From Siphonodentalium dalli (Eukaryota > Mollusca > Scaphopoda > Gadilida > Siphonodentaliidae): a stretch of DNA of 64,000 nt. A program made the translations under genes and the position numbers. Of this stretch, positions 33,600 to 46,187 are shown piece by piece; positions within the stretch are counted from its first letter, which is position 1; the number at the start of each line of letters is the position of its first letter. Below the pieces are notes generated by a model. That model ran no database searches and was not told the DNA's origin. It saw only the letters and a list, made by a program, of their open reading frames with translations. The stretch covers positions 121,780,754-121,844,753 of the forward strand of contig CP136061.1 of assembly GCA_032622095.1 (NCBI GenBank), written 5' to 3'.

Positions 33600-34625
33600 C
33601 TGCTAGTGCCATATATAATTTTAAATCCAAGATGTCCATATTTTTTAATGATTAACGTATTTCGGAAATTATCTATGGCTCCTATCTAGAGCTCACCCTG
33701 ATGATCCATATGAAGTTTGGTGACGATTGGATGAGGGATCTGGCCTGTATAGTGAGACGAAAGAATTAGTCAGGCAAAGAGTAAAATACAAGATGGCTGA
33801 GCCTGAGGGTGGCCATGTTTTTTAATAGGTTTCTGAAATAATCCATGGCTCCCATCTAGATGTCACCCTGAAGATCCCAATGAAGTTTGGTGCCGATCGG
33901 ATGAGGGATGTGACCCACTGGGTGTGTCAAAGGATTTAGTCATACAAAGAATAAAATCCAAGATAGCCGCTGGAAGTCATGTGTTTCTCAACGAATTTCA
34001 GAAAGAATTGATGGCCCTAGAGGTCACCCTGAATATCCATATACAGTTTGGTTATGATCAGACAAGGGATATGGTCTGTATGGTATGCCAAAGGATTTAG
34101 TCATGCAAAGAGTAAGATATAAGATGGCTGACAAAGCAGGGCTCAAAACACATTTAATTTTGCGAGAATCAAATTAGTCGTAAAGCACTGAAAATTTTAA
34201 AGTTTCGCGAGAATCATTACAAAAATCAATTCGGTTATTCTCGTCGAAGGCCATGTTTATCATTGAATATTTTTCAAATTTGATAGGTCCCATCTAGAGG
34301 TAATCCTTAACATGCCTGTAAATTTTCAAAACATTTCTCTGATAAATGTGGGCTGCAGGGTGTACCGATGGATTCATATTTGAAATCCAAGATGGCTGCT
34401 GGCAGCCATGTTTTTTGAGGAATTACAAAAAAAAATCGAACCCAAAATGTCCAAATGAAGTTTGGTGATTATCGGATGAAGGATGTGGCCTGTACGGTGT
34501 GAAATTGAATAGTGGCAATGAAATAAAATTGTTGATGGACGGATGGACAATATACACACAACCCACAACAATAGCTCAAACTTGACTTTATCAATTTGAG
34601 TTAAAAGGCATTAGCTGATCAAATT
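33600..34625 (+). repeat. CCAAGATGGC tandem array, copy C
   Basis: Six or so ~175-base units as in copies A and B. It ends in the family tail 'GGACGGATGGACAATATACA', 'CAACCCACAACAATAGCTC' and the hairpin with TTTGAG. A short 'TTTTGCGAGAATCAAATTAG' segment near 34158 is shared with the copy B interruption at about 22538. Confidence 0.85.
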
Positions 34626-35734
34626 ACCATATTTTCATATTACTATGTCCACATGGAAATATTTCAACAAAGACAATCACCCTATTGCGTTCAATTTCTT
34701 TGACATTGCTGTCAAACATTCACTGCGGGCACAGTGGGCTTTTGATTGTTTCATCTGTCAGTATAATATACCGTAGGACAAATCACGATAGCGCTGATTT
34801 TAGCAGGTGTTGCAAGACCCCTCTGGATAATAATTAGATTATTTTATTTACATTGTATCACTGTAGATCTGTATCAATGAAACTCCGTATCTTATCATAT
34901 TTCTCATGAAGATTGAAAATAACATCGGACCTTTGAGTTCAGCTACATGTAATCATCTGTTAATTCGATGTGGCGCTGCATATTTTATTTTCAAAGAAAT
35001 ACATGTATATACACTGTGGCGACTTGACACTCTTAAAAGTTTTTGTTGTTGTTCTTGGAAATCTTAATTGCATCTCTATTAATAATACGTGACCTTACAT
35101 AATATAAACCAATTCTTTTCCTTTTTTTCTAAGACAATTTAAAAAATTCAAAAGATAATAAACAAATAAAAGACATTTAACACCAATAAATCATGAATTA
35201 CCCATGACTCCTACAACACGTCATAACATTGTATTATGTTGGCATCGTTCCGTTTCGTTGACGGTTACCTTCATTGTGTTATGTTGCCTTGAAAGTTATC
35301 TCCACCGTGCTGAGGAACATTTCCACAGTATTGAAGCAATGTTGAAACCGCGTTTCTTTAACATAGAACCGCGTTGTTACGCAAATTGTTCTAGAAATGC
35401 GGTTGTACGGTGGTTTCAAATTCAACACGGTTTAGAGGGACACTTATTTTGAGAATTTGTATACATGTAAAGGCGTTTAAGTTTAAACGCCAAACAGGGA
35501 GGATGGTGAAAGATACATAATGAAAACATCCAATTAGCGATTGTCGGCAGTTGCTTGCTTGCAATGAATGGTAATTTTTGTCAATTCCGGCTTTTGGAAT
35601 TTGTCCTTTCTGGCAACATCTAAATTTTACTTGCACAAATGTGCACAATCTATCGAATGGCAGAATATGATGTTTTGTTTACACTTTATTTGCCGGAATG
35701 AGCTATTATAGATCGAACGGTCTATTTACCTAGT
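34626..35734. other. unassigned sequence
   Basis: No recognisable gene; the 82-codon plus frame at 35204-35452 has no domain pattern. Confidence 0.45.
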
Positions 35735-35974
35735 TTGGAACCTGTGTCCAACGTTTCCAAAATGAAGATGTGCACAGTGCAGCCTACAGTACCTGAGTAC
35801 TTCTGGAAGACTTTCAGAAGGAGATGCTCAAAACAGGCTACTGAGGATGACAGAACCGATTTTTTAACTCCACTCATGATGATTTTACTTGTATTATACA
35901 CAATCCTTATTTTAAATTCACCAATATTGGCTTTTAACGACATCCTCATCCGCCTGTGCGCACAAATGCGATAA
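35735..35974 (+). CDS. unrecognised 79-codon frame, possibly an exon fragment
   Basis: The frame has a varied composition (VPEYFWKTFRRRCSKQ, then EDDRTDFLTP) followed by a strongly hydrophobic stretch (MMILLVLYTILILNSPILAF) that could span a membrane. That looks more protein-like than neighbouring frames. The listed start codon and any splice sites are uncertain, no family is recognised, and a chance open frame remains likely. Confidence 0.18.
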   Translation: MEPVSNVSKMKMCTVQPTVPEYFWKTFRRRCSKQATEDDRTDFLTPLMMILLVLYTILILNSPILAFNDILIRLCAQMR

Positions 35975-37029
35975 TATTCCTACAGAAGCCTTCTGCGGGG
36001 AGTTGCATTTTATCGGAAGAAGTACAGGCTCAGCACGAAAATACGAGATATGAAATTCAAGACAGTCGTTACTGCTCATATTCTAAATTAATGACAGTAA
36101 ATACTGACGCTATCTCTTCTGTATAGCATGCAGCGTTTATACTTACCACTAAAATCCACACTTAATAACACAATTGGCTGCATTTCGTAACATTTTATAT
36201 TTTATAAAATAACAAATAGATTTTGAAAGATATTTCGTACTGTTGTTATTTCGTTCAGCATACAGACCAATGACGTTGTAGTTCAATTCGCCTATAGGCC
36301 CAGAGCTTACAACAGAAAGGGTCAGTTTACTGCGAATCGGGCGGCTGGTACTATATGGTGGCAATGACCAGTCTAATGCGCGAGATTTCGAGTCGGCAAC
36401 AATAACATTGTCTAAGTGTCTATACTTCATGGAAGTAAAATTACATTTTAATTACAGATTTTCGACTCGAAGTTGATATAATTGTTTAGTAAATGGCAAT
36501 TCCAATTCAGCTGTCGTCCGACTCGTCTGTCATTGTTTTGGACTAGATACTTGCTCTATGAGACTATGTCGTTACACTCTGCACTCCGGCGAACAGAGCA
36601 GAGAGTCGGAGCGTCATATAGCCAGTGTCTATAGTCCCAAACTTCATGCAGAGTATGACTAACTAGTGCGCTCTGGTATAGATATTAGTCAAGTCCATCT
36701 TTGTTTATGTGACTGTTATGTCTGTTTATTTGCGTGCACTCAATGTCTCTTGTTGGATAGACTGGTTCCTTGTCCAAAAACTGCACAAAATCTGAAAACG
36801 TAGTTACCTGATGTCGATCGAGCCCTCGAGCCATATATGACAGGATAGGCAAGTTGTGCGATGAGACTGCATGGACAGTTCTATTAGATGCATTATCATT
36901 ATCACTGGCATCGTCAGCAATAATTACAATTATAAATGGATCTATTTTAATGCTGACTCCTGATATCCATATCTAGCAGGTCTGAACTTCGTGCGAAGGC
37001 TGTGTTTCCCCCGAATTAGACAGACCGTA
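35975..37029. other. unassigned sequence
   Basis: No gene or defined element recognised. Confidence 0.45.
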
Positions 37030-37185
37030 GAGGGGGGGAGGTCGAAAAAAAATTCCAGAAACGTATACATGCGACTTTTTGCCGATGACCACTTTTTGGA
37101 CCCACCCACCCCCGACCCAAATTTTTTCCCATTTTCATAGAGTTTTTTTCCAGCCATGTTTTGACACCCCCCCCCCCCCCTTGTG
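37030..37185 (-). repeat. poly-C/G element
   Basis: A G-rich start at about 37031, 'GTCGAAAAAAAATTCCAG', 'GGACCCACCCACCCCCGACC' and a C run of about 14 at 37167-37180. It has the same block order as 10800-11000 and 38655-38745. Confidence 0.65.
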
Positions 37186-37380
37186 GAACGCAAAACACAA
37201 ACATACAGAGAAAACCAGGACCAAACCTCCAACATTGAGATTCATTGAATCTAGTAATGAACAGTAGGACTGGTCTCTAGCAGTATATTCTTGACTGCAG
37301 TGGATTTTTAATCGTTTTTGTTAAATATCATATCCCCACAGCTCTGCAATCAATTTATTTTAAAGCTTAGTATATGAATA

Positions 37381-37511
37381 GAGCATGGCTTGGAGTTGAC
37401 TACGCGAATGTAGTGGCCAGTGGGAAGGGTGTAGTTCATGAGCCGAAGGCGAGTGAACTACACCATTCCCACTGGCCACTACATTCGCGTAGTCAACGAC
37501 AAGATATGCTC
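37381..37511 (+). mobile_element. 131-bp hairpin MITE, copy 2
   Basis: Near-perfect palindrome flanked by TA on both sides (37379-37380, 37512-37513). Arms contain 'GTTGACTACGCGAATGTAGT' and 'GGCCAGTGGGAA' and meet at 'AGCCGAAGGCGA'. Same family and length as 11238-11368. Transcripts would fold into a long hairpin. Confidence 0.85.
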
Positions 37512-37840
37512 TAATCATTATATTATATCGAACATTATAGACAAACTGAATTTCTAATATTTATATTCCATCGAACATTTTACTGCTAAACTGAAGTCAT
37601 TGTATTGTGTCCAGGTTGCATTCAATTTCCTTCTCGTCACAAAACATATTAAGCAGCTGTATTGCTATTGTGAATAGCAGCTATGCCTGAGTGGGTAACC
37701 GGTCACTGACACAGTGCGCACGGTTAATCATAATTAATAGTCACTGTTTTAGTGCCAAAATGTGTGTGGTGGTCCTTTTTAGAGAACTTTTTAGTTTTTG
37801 TGTTTTGTTATGGAAATTTATAAAGATATCATGTCTATAC
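37512..37840. other. unassigned sequence
   Basis: No gene or repeat recognised. Confidence 0.4.
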
Positions 37841-37946
37841 ACCAGGTAGGTGATATTTCTCTACATCAGATAGGTGATTTTGTTTTACACCAGATAGGTA
37901 ATATTGTTTTACACCAGATATGTGATTGTATTATATCAGATAGGTT
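37841..37946 (+). repeat. ~26-bp minisatellite, four to five units
   Basis: Units of 'ACACCAGATAGGTGATATTG' plus T-rich spacer. They translate as repeated LHQIGDFV-like peptides within a 64-codon frame that is not otherwise gene-like. Confidence 0.8.
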
Positions 37947-38654
37947 AAATTATTATATGCTACGTGCCACCAGACTCATTAGACATTACTAAAACATGTT
38001 TATCGCACATATAACAATACACTAGAGCACACAGGAGCACCAATGGGAAATCAAAGAAAGTTAATGTTACGATTGATTCCAATTGATTCAGATTGGTCAG
38101 GAATGGTTGGGAATTTTATAACGTTCACAGTTTATCTTGTATGAATTCAGGAATCTTGTATGGGTTCAGAAAAGGCATTATTTCTATTGGACTGCTCAAG
38201 TGTAGCATGTGAGAAAGTAAAGCATATAATAAAAAACAAACCTACACTTTTAGTAGAAACCTGTATTAACTCATTCATGACTACATGAGATTGTGAATTA
38301 TTACCATTTTCTATCTCTTTTGTCACATATGAGATAATTGTGTTATCAACTCACAAGTCTAGGTATGATACATGTTTTTTTCTTTATACATCAGTATATA
38401 CATCAGTGTTTAATGTCCATGTTTGACGAGATTTGGCATTAAATTTATTTCTTTAAAGTTATCCTTATTTGATGTTAATTGCATAGAATACTACATGGGC
38501 GATTCAGCTGCATTAAGAATACTTTCCCTTGTCCTAAAGAGGCACAAACCAACATCCAATGGCCCTAGCGCGTTTAGTGTTGCTGCAGTTCCTTATTATT
38601 GATTTCTTAGTGTTACAAACCAGTACAAACTAGTAAAAATCCAATAAAAGGTGT
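37947..38654. other. unassigned sequence
   Basis: No gene recognised. Confidence 0.4.
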
Positions 38655-38745
38655 GAAGAAAAAAAAAATGGTCACGGAAAAAATTGCTTTGTGTTTATTT
38701 TGACACCCACCACCCCCAAAATAAATCTACCCCCCCCCCTGGACC
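38655..38745 (-). repeat. poly-C element
   Basis: 'GAAAAAAAAAATGGTCACGG', 'TTTTGACACCCACCACCCCC' and a run of nine C. Confidence 0.6.
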
Positions 38746-40959
38746 GTAGCGAATATTATCGGGTCTATTTTGAAACGCAAACCGCCATGTGGCTTTAAAA
38801 TTAAACTCCTGATTGGATATTTATGTTAAGTGTGATTAGAAACTTTGTATTTCGCCATAATAGGATATTTGTTATATATATATATAGGCCTGGTTAAGTT
38901 TTATCTGCAGTACGTATATGACCACAGGGGGACAAATAGTCTGGGAATATCTAAAACGCAAATTCAATATACGACCACGGAATTTTTGACTGATGCTTCC
39001 ATTTATCTGCCGTGGATAATTACGATAAGCAATGGCCCCATATATTATTATGCCAAGCTCCATGCAGAGTTCAGTTTTCTCAAATTAGTTTGTAATCGGA
39101 TTATTAATTAACAGGACTGTAAAGAATCCCAGCCGTTATATATACCGTGTCATAGTTATATATTATATTATCGCAAGTTCTCATCATGAAAGCCTTCTTC
39201 TGAATTTATGGGATATTATAACTCCCATCCAGCCTTTGGTGCCAAATAATCTTCTTTCCTCCAACTGATGGCCCCGATTCTCTCAACACAAAGTAATTGA
39301 ACACTTATAATGTCACCAAGTACTGTCCATTGGCCAAAGTGCAAATGTCCCTTGAAAATAGTCACGAGGCTCAAAGAGCCAAATATACTTAATGTGTAAG
39401 TTTTCTATTTAAATATCGGTACTCTAATCGAGTGCCATGACTATTACTTTCAGGAAATTATAAGTGTGTATATAGGCTATATTAATGCGAGATTAAGTCA
39501 ATCTCTAACAAAGAAAGGTAAAGTAGGATTCGAAGATAATGTTATAATATTCAACATAGTCACACACAAAAACACGCAAGTGTTGATGCATGGGTTTGAT
39601 GTTAATATCGAGATGTTTGCGACCAGATCTGAGAGGGCCTGGTCCCGAACATTATCTCAAGTGAATTATAACATGACCTGTCTGAATTTAGAGCGATCTC
39701 TATGGTATCGGATGCGATGCTGTATAATAGATCATGTCATTAATTGAATATCTACTCTGGCTATGCCGTAGAGATCATATTCCACTGGTTCAAAATATGG
39801 GAACTTTTTGATGTTCTGACCTGTTTTGATGGGGAAGTTTATAACATTGAACAAATAACGTAGGCAATATATGCATTTGTTAATACTTGTTCCTTAATAA
39901 TCTATTTCACAGTATGGTTTGGTTCCAGCTCCAGACTGCATAGCTGTTGTGACTTTTGCCAGCCGATATCGCTAAAAACATTGAATTGATACTTGGGAGA
40001 AAATCCATGATTTTATCCGACGCAATTAAAGCAAAAATCGGCTCACCATATACATGTATAGTCACCAAATATATTGTAGTCTCAGGTTTTGAACCGGTGG
40101 AGTATGATCTCTACGATCGTATATAGCCACGTTAGAGATTCATGGCATAATCTAATGCGATACACAAACATAATGGAGATGCAACTTGCAAAACTACGAA
40201 GACAAATCACAAAACTGAATTAAAGGAATCCCTTATACCCCAACACAATAACAACATGCATGACGAAATTGAAGGCAATTTATGTGCCATTAACTGTGAA
40301 GTTGCTGAAGGGGTCACTCTCATCAAAAAAGTGCTGAAGGGTACACAGGAACGCTGCCGGCATGTGTATTTTCTTAATTAAATCTAACATTTTTTATTGA
40401 AGTGTTGTGTCAGTTACAAATCATTCTGACATTTCTTCACATTACGTATAAGTGCGCGCAGCGGAAAGTCCTGCGTATATAAGGGGACTCAAATCTGCAC
40501 GGAGCTTGTAGTTTCCTATGCTCAATACAATTGTCAAACTCCACACATGCAGCGCCCTCTCAATTGTCACTGCGATAGACCACTGCCGGAAGGATGGTTC
40601 TTTGCGCGGACAGATACATATATTTTTAACTATATTTAGTCACCTATTAGCTTATTTTGACCATGGTACTTATTTCGGTATTGATAAGAACAATATGAAC
40701 TGAGCCATGCAGACATAGACAATTTTAATCATAAAACATAAGAACTAAGATCACGTCAGAAATCCTTACCAAATGACCTCGTGGCAGTGGCCAGTGGTAT
40801 CTCATGCAGCGGAACGATGAGAGATAACTCTGCCTGGAGTTTGTACAATCGTGTGCATGAACAGTAACTCAAAAATGTATTGAATTATTCCCCTTACAAC
40901 ACACTGCGGTCGAGTAAGTTGCGAGCCGGCATCACTCTGCTAACTTATTTTGACCATAC
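38746..40959. other. unassigned 2.2-kb sequence
   Basis: Mostly unique-looking. Frames at 38845-39111, 39466-39747 and 40518-40703 are short, lack domains and have no convincing splice context. The longest gene-free stretch in which I could not name a repeat; a small exon or regulatory DNA could be missed here. Confidence 0.4.
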
Positions 40960-41653
40960 CTCTTGAACAGGGGTGGCGCCAGTGGGGGGCACAGGGGGGC
41001 TACAGCCCCCTTGTCGGGGAGCTCTAGCCCCCTCGTCGGGGAGGACTTGTCGGGGATTTTCTATATGTAAGTCGGTTGTGTATAAGATGAAGTAATCATG
41101 TACAGACTGTCAGTGTGGGAAAGTGTCAGAGAGAGAACATAGAGCGGAATATATCCCACACAAAATATTCATGGCACGCATGTTCCCATTAAATCCGGGG
41201 GTATTCCCCTGTATTGTTACACCATCAGCATTTTAGTGGTAATGACAATCTATTGAAACATGTGTGCTTTATCATTGCTGGCTACTCTGGCATTCGTAAC
41301 AATGGCCACATTGGTCTATAGAACCATTGAGTACCTACATTATGGCCACATGTTAGCTATATCCCCGACAGTGAAACACCATGCTGGCACTTGCAACTAA
41401 TGAAATTAGAAATTAGAACTGACACAGAAGACAAGTGGCTCCCTAGAATATAAGAATTTTCACAACAATTCATGGGTTTTAATCTTCGAGACTATTATTA
41501 CTTCAATATGGTTTTGTTCATTGGTTCACCACACACACTATGTGCGCTCATTTCACATACCAACAGGCAATATGGTGTAATTTAGTGTAGCCCCCCTGTC
41601 GGGGAGCACAGCTCCCCTGTCGGGGATTTTCTGGTGCCACCCCTGCTCTTGAA
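40960..41653. mobile_element. 678-bp non-autonomous hAT-type element
   Basis: Element 40968-41645 starts CAGGGGTGGCGCCAG and ends CTGGTGCCACCCCTG, a 15-base inverted repeat with one mismatch. A perfect 8-base target duplication CTCTTGAA flanks it (40960-40967, 41646-41653). An 8-base duplication together with CAGGGGTG ends is the hallmark of the hAT superfamily. Subterminal 'CCCCTTGTCGGGGA'-type blocks are repeated near both ends. No transposase is encoded. Confidence 0.92.
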
Positions 41654-41849
41654 ATCGATATGCACGTATGACCGATGCCAACTATTGGTAACGTTGCATA
41701 ATTCATAATGTATTTTACCCTGTTGATCAGTTTTTTTTGTTTTGGACACTTTCCAAGTTTCCATATGTACATTTACCACAAACCAATGCGAAGTCCGACC
41801 GCCAAACCCCGAATTTTGGCTAATGCGTGTTTCCGCGTATAATTTGTTT

Positions 41850-42036
41850 TTTCTTGTCGGATCCTGATGGAATAGGGTCCCATTCTAAAGAAATACCGGA
41901 TGACCCGGTGCAAACCTTTGGGGAATTGAGAAATCTAAATAAAACAAAGATGGTGATTAAAATGGACCGACTTAACGAACCTCATGCAACCGTATATGGA
42001 ATGGAATATGACCTTGCGTTGGATTTATTAACTTAG
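41850..42036 (+). CDS. unrecognised frame, possible terminal exon or gene remnant
   Basis: The frame reads SDPDGIGSHSKEIPDDPV, then QTFGELRNLNKTKMV and ends NEPHATVYGMEYDLALDLLT before TAG. The even mix of charged and hydrophobic residues looks like real protein. A possible splice acceptor (GGAATAG, just before GGTCCC) lies at about 41875. No family is recognised and no partner exon upstream was found. It lies between a hAT element and a TTAA MITE, so a broken transposon gene is an alternative. Confidence 0.25.
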
Positions 42037-42124
42037 AAACACATTTAACAAACTAGTTCTTCGTTCCAAACAAAATTTAGCCATTAAATGCAATTTTTTT
42101 TCAAATCAACATATTTATTAAAGA

Positions 42125-42658
42125 TTAAAGATACGGGCGGCGTTGGCGGTGGTATGCTGTTAAAATATTCACCTCCGTCAAAAACCGCCATAAACAGAAA
42201 GAATAGTAAAATATAGACAGACCTTGTTCTTATACCAATCAGAAATGTGGCATAAACAGTATGTCATTGTCAATTTTTCCCCTTTGTTATGTAAACAAAA
42301 GCAAAAAACGTTACGTTTCCTGGCTTTTGTTTAGATCCGGATATGGTAACACGAAGAGCGTTATTTATTAATGTTTTCCTGATATGGAAATAATAAAGAG
42401 CGTTTATACCATTTTTGTGTTATTAACCAATAGAATTGCGCTGTGGTATGTAAACAGAAGCACAACGTCTGTAACACGAGCAGGTACAGGCTCTTGTTTA
42501 CGTACAGCATCGTACGTATTGATGACAGTATACTACTTACCCGCTGATTATGTTTGAACAAAACTATATATTTTTTAATATTCCTTCTGTTGATGGCGAT
42601 TTGAACAAATTTGAACATTTCTGCATCGAACGCCGCCCGTGCTGAACGGTGCCTTTAA
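42125..42658 (+). mobile_element. TTAA-bounded MITE family, copy 2
   Basis: 534 bases bounded by TTAA (42125-42128, 42655-42658), with interior matching the elements at 2958-3463 and 48572-49095 ('AAAAACCGCCATAAACAG', 'CATAAACAGTATGTCATTG', 'ATAAAGAGCGTTTATACC'). It is the most diverged of the three, with extra sequence near 42450-42500. Confidence 0.75.
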
Positions 42659-42811
42659 GTAGGAAACATTGAGATATTGGAATTATATCACGTAGTACTG
42701 TGCTTACCTGTTGCACCATTTCTGAGTATGATATGCCCATATTAGTGACTAGAGAACACTATATACATCAGGTCAGACACTCATGATTATATCATACAGG
42801 TATATATATAT
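42659..42811 (+). repeat. left half of dispersed repeat split by the 7.27-kb element
   Basis: 'TATTGGAATTATATCAC', 'GACTAGAGAACACTA' and 'GACACTCATGATTAT' match 9620-9640 and 11380-11420. The repeat resumes at 50084. Confidence 0.65.
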
Positions 42812-43995
42812 CACACTGACCAACCGTTTCCCCGTTGTGGTGTGCGTTTGGCCGTTGTGGTGTGGTGAAACGCCGTTGTACGGTGTTTTTGGCGAAATTC
42901 GCAAGCGGGTAGGAGAGGGCTGATCACCAAAATCGGGCTGGGGAGTTAATGTGCATATTTATTATAATGAGACCCACAGCCCTGAAGAAGGATATTATAC
43001 CCAACGAATGAGCGCTTCCCTGGCTCTCTGTTTGTTTGTACGGCTGAGAAATAGCCTACACAAAATGCCAGGGTGGGCATTCTGACCATGGTTCCTCGAG
43101 ATGAAAGCCTTATTTGTTCACCCCTGAACACAATTTGACACCCGCTGGTATTCTCCACGTAAGAAAAATTATCCCCGATCATGCTGGTAATGGCCCCAAC
43201 TCTCCAGTGGCCTAAATATTCAATAAAATCCCAATCGAGGTGGGTCAACAACAGCGAAAAAATAGCAACGCCGTTGTGGTTTTAATGGCAACAACGTTGT
43301 GGTCGGGCTGGTTTTTTCGATTTTTGGCGATCGTGCAGTATTTTGATGTTTTTGAGACCAGAACAAGGTGTTTCACGCCTATTTCGTATTGTGTATTTAA
43401 AATATTACATGTATTATCCGTATAAGCAATGTTTACTCGTGCATACATGCCACGTAACCTGTCCCCATAAACACGTTTTTGTGCTTCAAATCGAACAAGT
43501 CATGCATTTTTCACAGCCAGTTATGAGGTGTTATGAACTGCCCGTTAATTGTCCATATATGCGGGACATTAATCTTCATTTTGACTTATATGCTGTATGG
43601 TTTTGGTATATCTAGTGTGAATATACGACCGAAAAGTTGGTTGAAATTCTGTATATCAGGTAGACAGATATTTCTCATTGTATCCACCCGTGCCATGATA
43701 TGTAACCTCATAATGGCCTTCGATATGATGATTGCTGTTTAAAATAGTCAGACATAATACTAAAATACAGAGTTTATGTTATAATAGACTTACATCAATC
43801 ATAAATATATCGCAGATATTACTAGATAATATGGTATTGTCAAGTTTGTCCGTTTATGTTGTCTAAAAAAAAGTCAAAACGTTACATATCCCGACTTTGT
43901 TTTGCATAACAAGGCGTACAAACTTTACGCGATAATTACGCCACATGTGGTGTATCTAGTTTCTGTGATTTTGATATCGTGTGGTGGACAGGGCG

Positions 43996-44465
43996 AATGT
44001 ATTCTTGGATATTTTTTTTTGTACCTTATTCAATCGTACCAATAGAATTAAAATTGTAAAGTTAACGCCACCGGTGTATAATATGTTTATGAAAATATGA
44101 TAAATCGTATCGATAGAGTCAGGACAGGCTGAAATTGTAAACTTACAGTCACCGGTGTAATAATATGTTGTTGAAAATATAAATAATTTGATAGACTGAA
44201 AATAATATATAACCCATTGGGAGCCCCTGGTGTATTCTTGGACATTTTGTTTTGTACCATTACTCAATCGTACCGATAGAATAACGTAGATGCCGAAATT
44301 GTAAAGTTAACGCCACCGGTGTATAATATGTTTATGAAAATATGATAAATCGTATCGATAGAGTCAGGATAGGCTGAAATTGTAAACTTAAAGTCACTTG
44401 TTGTTGAAAATATAAATAATTTGATAGACCGAAAATAATGTGTAACCCATTGCGAACCCCTGGTG
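43996..44465 (+). repeat. ~233-bp direct tandem duplication
   Basis: Two copies (about 43996-44229 and 44230-44465) share 'GTGTATTCTTGGA', 'CAATCGTACC', 'TAACGCCACCGGTGTATAAT', 'AAATCGTATCGATAGAGTCA' and 'AATTTGATAGAC'. The two similar minus-strand frames are translations of this duplication. Confidence 0.85.
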
Positions 44466-44729
44466 TAGTGAAGTGAATTGTGGGTAGTTTCATTGTGATT
44501 CTCCGCCATCTTTATTTTCTGGAATTATCACCAAGATTTCTCCACTCGATTCTCTTAAACTGCACCCGAATCGGTCAAATTATTTTGATAATTCTATCTA
44601 AATACATCTGAGCTACTATTCGGATCTGCTGTCCCGGTCGAAAAGGGTTTAGTTTGACCAAAATGGCAATTGACAAAAGCCTGTTTATAAAATGCGTTTA
44701 CTCGATGACCCGTCCACGGTCCACGCTGT

Positions 44730-45090
44730 AGTGTAAATTTATTATCGAAAACAAATTCAATTTCTTCCATCTAAAACATAATTACGCTCTGAACTCTGTC
44801 ATTTTAAGAATATATAAGTATTACACACATACTCACCAAATTTCAGCTCAAAAGTTTGAAAAATGACAGTTTTATAGACATAAATCGATTTTAATGGGAA
44901 ATCCTGTGTTATTCTACTGTTAAATTTTGTCATCGAAAAAAAATCATTTCTTCGATATAAAAAATAATTACGTGCTGTACCCTGTCATTTTAGGAATATA
45001 TAAGTATCCCACTCACACACAGCAAGTGTGAGCTAAAAAATTTGAAAAATAAGAGATTTATCGACATAAATCATTTGTATATGGCAGATG
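44730..45090 (+). repeat. two degenerate ~190-bp direct repeats
   Basis: 'TAAATTTATTATCGAAAACA' and 'TTAAATTTTGTCATCGAAAA' begin two copies that share 'AATTACG', 'CTGTCATTTTA', 'GAATATATAAGTAT' and 'GACATAAATCG'. Confidence 0.65.
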
Positions 45091-45199
45091 CCAATTGCCT
45101 TGTTAAATAAATTTTAGGGCCGTGCAAATGTTTTCTGAGCTGTTCCATGTTGGGCACTAGAGTCCATATTTGACCAATATATCTGATAATTGTGCGACA

Positions 45200-45880
45200 G
45201 TACAGTCGTGTCACTTTATACGTCAACATTGGTCATTATCACCCGACAAATTTATTTCGGCCTATCGTATCAACCCCTATTTTCTCCCGCGTAGCCTGAC
45301 TAAGTGTCAACATTGGTCTTTATCTCTCCACTAATTTGTATTGTTTCATCGGTATGAATTCCATATCCAATTATCCACATATAACCAACCCAACCTCTAA
45401 TCCCGGTCCAATTTATTTATTTTTTTCATCGCTATAGTCACGTTACTTAATATTTTATCGCGTGATACTTGTACTTATATGTCTATGGTATTACTATAGT
45501 ATACCGTATACGTATATCAATTGCTATTCCTTTCTATATAATCCTGGTGCCATCTATAGAGATAGAGATAATTTCATACCCCCCCCCCCCCATTTTATGT
45601 CATTGCTGCTTTAGTACAGTCGCGATACATTACATGGCAACATCGCTCCACTAATTTATGTCAGTTCATCGGTACAAACCCCTTTTTCACCGAGTCCGTA
45701 TAACGTACCAACCCAACATCTTATAGAAGTCCATAAATGACTATTCTGGCACTATATAGAGATGACTAAGATTCTGACACCCCCTATTTTATAGCCTTGT
45801 TGCAATGTTCAGTAGAGTTGAGATGCATAATGTGTCAACATTGGTCATTATCGCTCTATAAATTTATATCGGTTCAACAC
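45200..45880 (+). repeat. degenerate dispersed units 'GTCAACATTGGTCATTATC'
   Basis: Four related stretches near 45215, 45305, 45630 and 45825 carry 'CAACATTGGTCATTATC', 'CTCCACTAATTTAT' and 'GTTCATCGGTA'. Spacing is irregular. A C run of about 14 sits at 45579-45592. Confidence 0.55.
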
Positions 45881-46187
45881 TTAGTTCCCTGTATCGCCCA
45901 CCCCTCCCTGAATTAATTTTTTCATTTGCATTATAGTCTCGTTTCGTACACATTTTATCTCTTGTAACTTTTGCTTCAATGCGTCGAGTTCCGCTGCAGA
46001 GAATACAAAACTGACAACATTTTGAAATGTTAGCAGGCTTCAAACTCATCTTATCCAAGAAAAACTCTGGTTACATAAGAAATTTGTGTATAAGGTGTAC
46101 GCGCATTTGTTGCGTTAAAAACCAAAGGTCCCAAGTCAAGGTCCAAATCCCCAACACACTGTTGTGAGGTTTAATTCCATCTACATA

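Noticed and set aside
42812-42818. CACACTG terminus as a RAG-type heptamer
   Set aside because: It differs from CACAGTG, no matching nonamer was seen, and the 689-base arms are unlike such elements; mentioned only as a faint resemblance.
43343-43615. Plus-strand frame with RPEQGVSRLFRIVYLKYYMYY and a near-identical minus-strand frame at 49329-49652
   Set aside because: They are the two inverted arms of the 7.27-kb element read in opposite directions; no domain and different stops.
43956-44509. Two similar minus-strand frames sharing SIDTIYHIFINILYTGGVNFT
   Set aside because: Explained by the 233-base tandem duplication; not a gene family.
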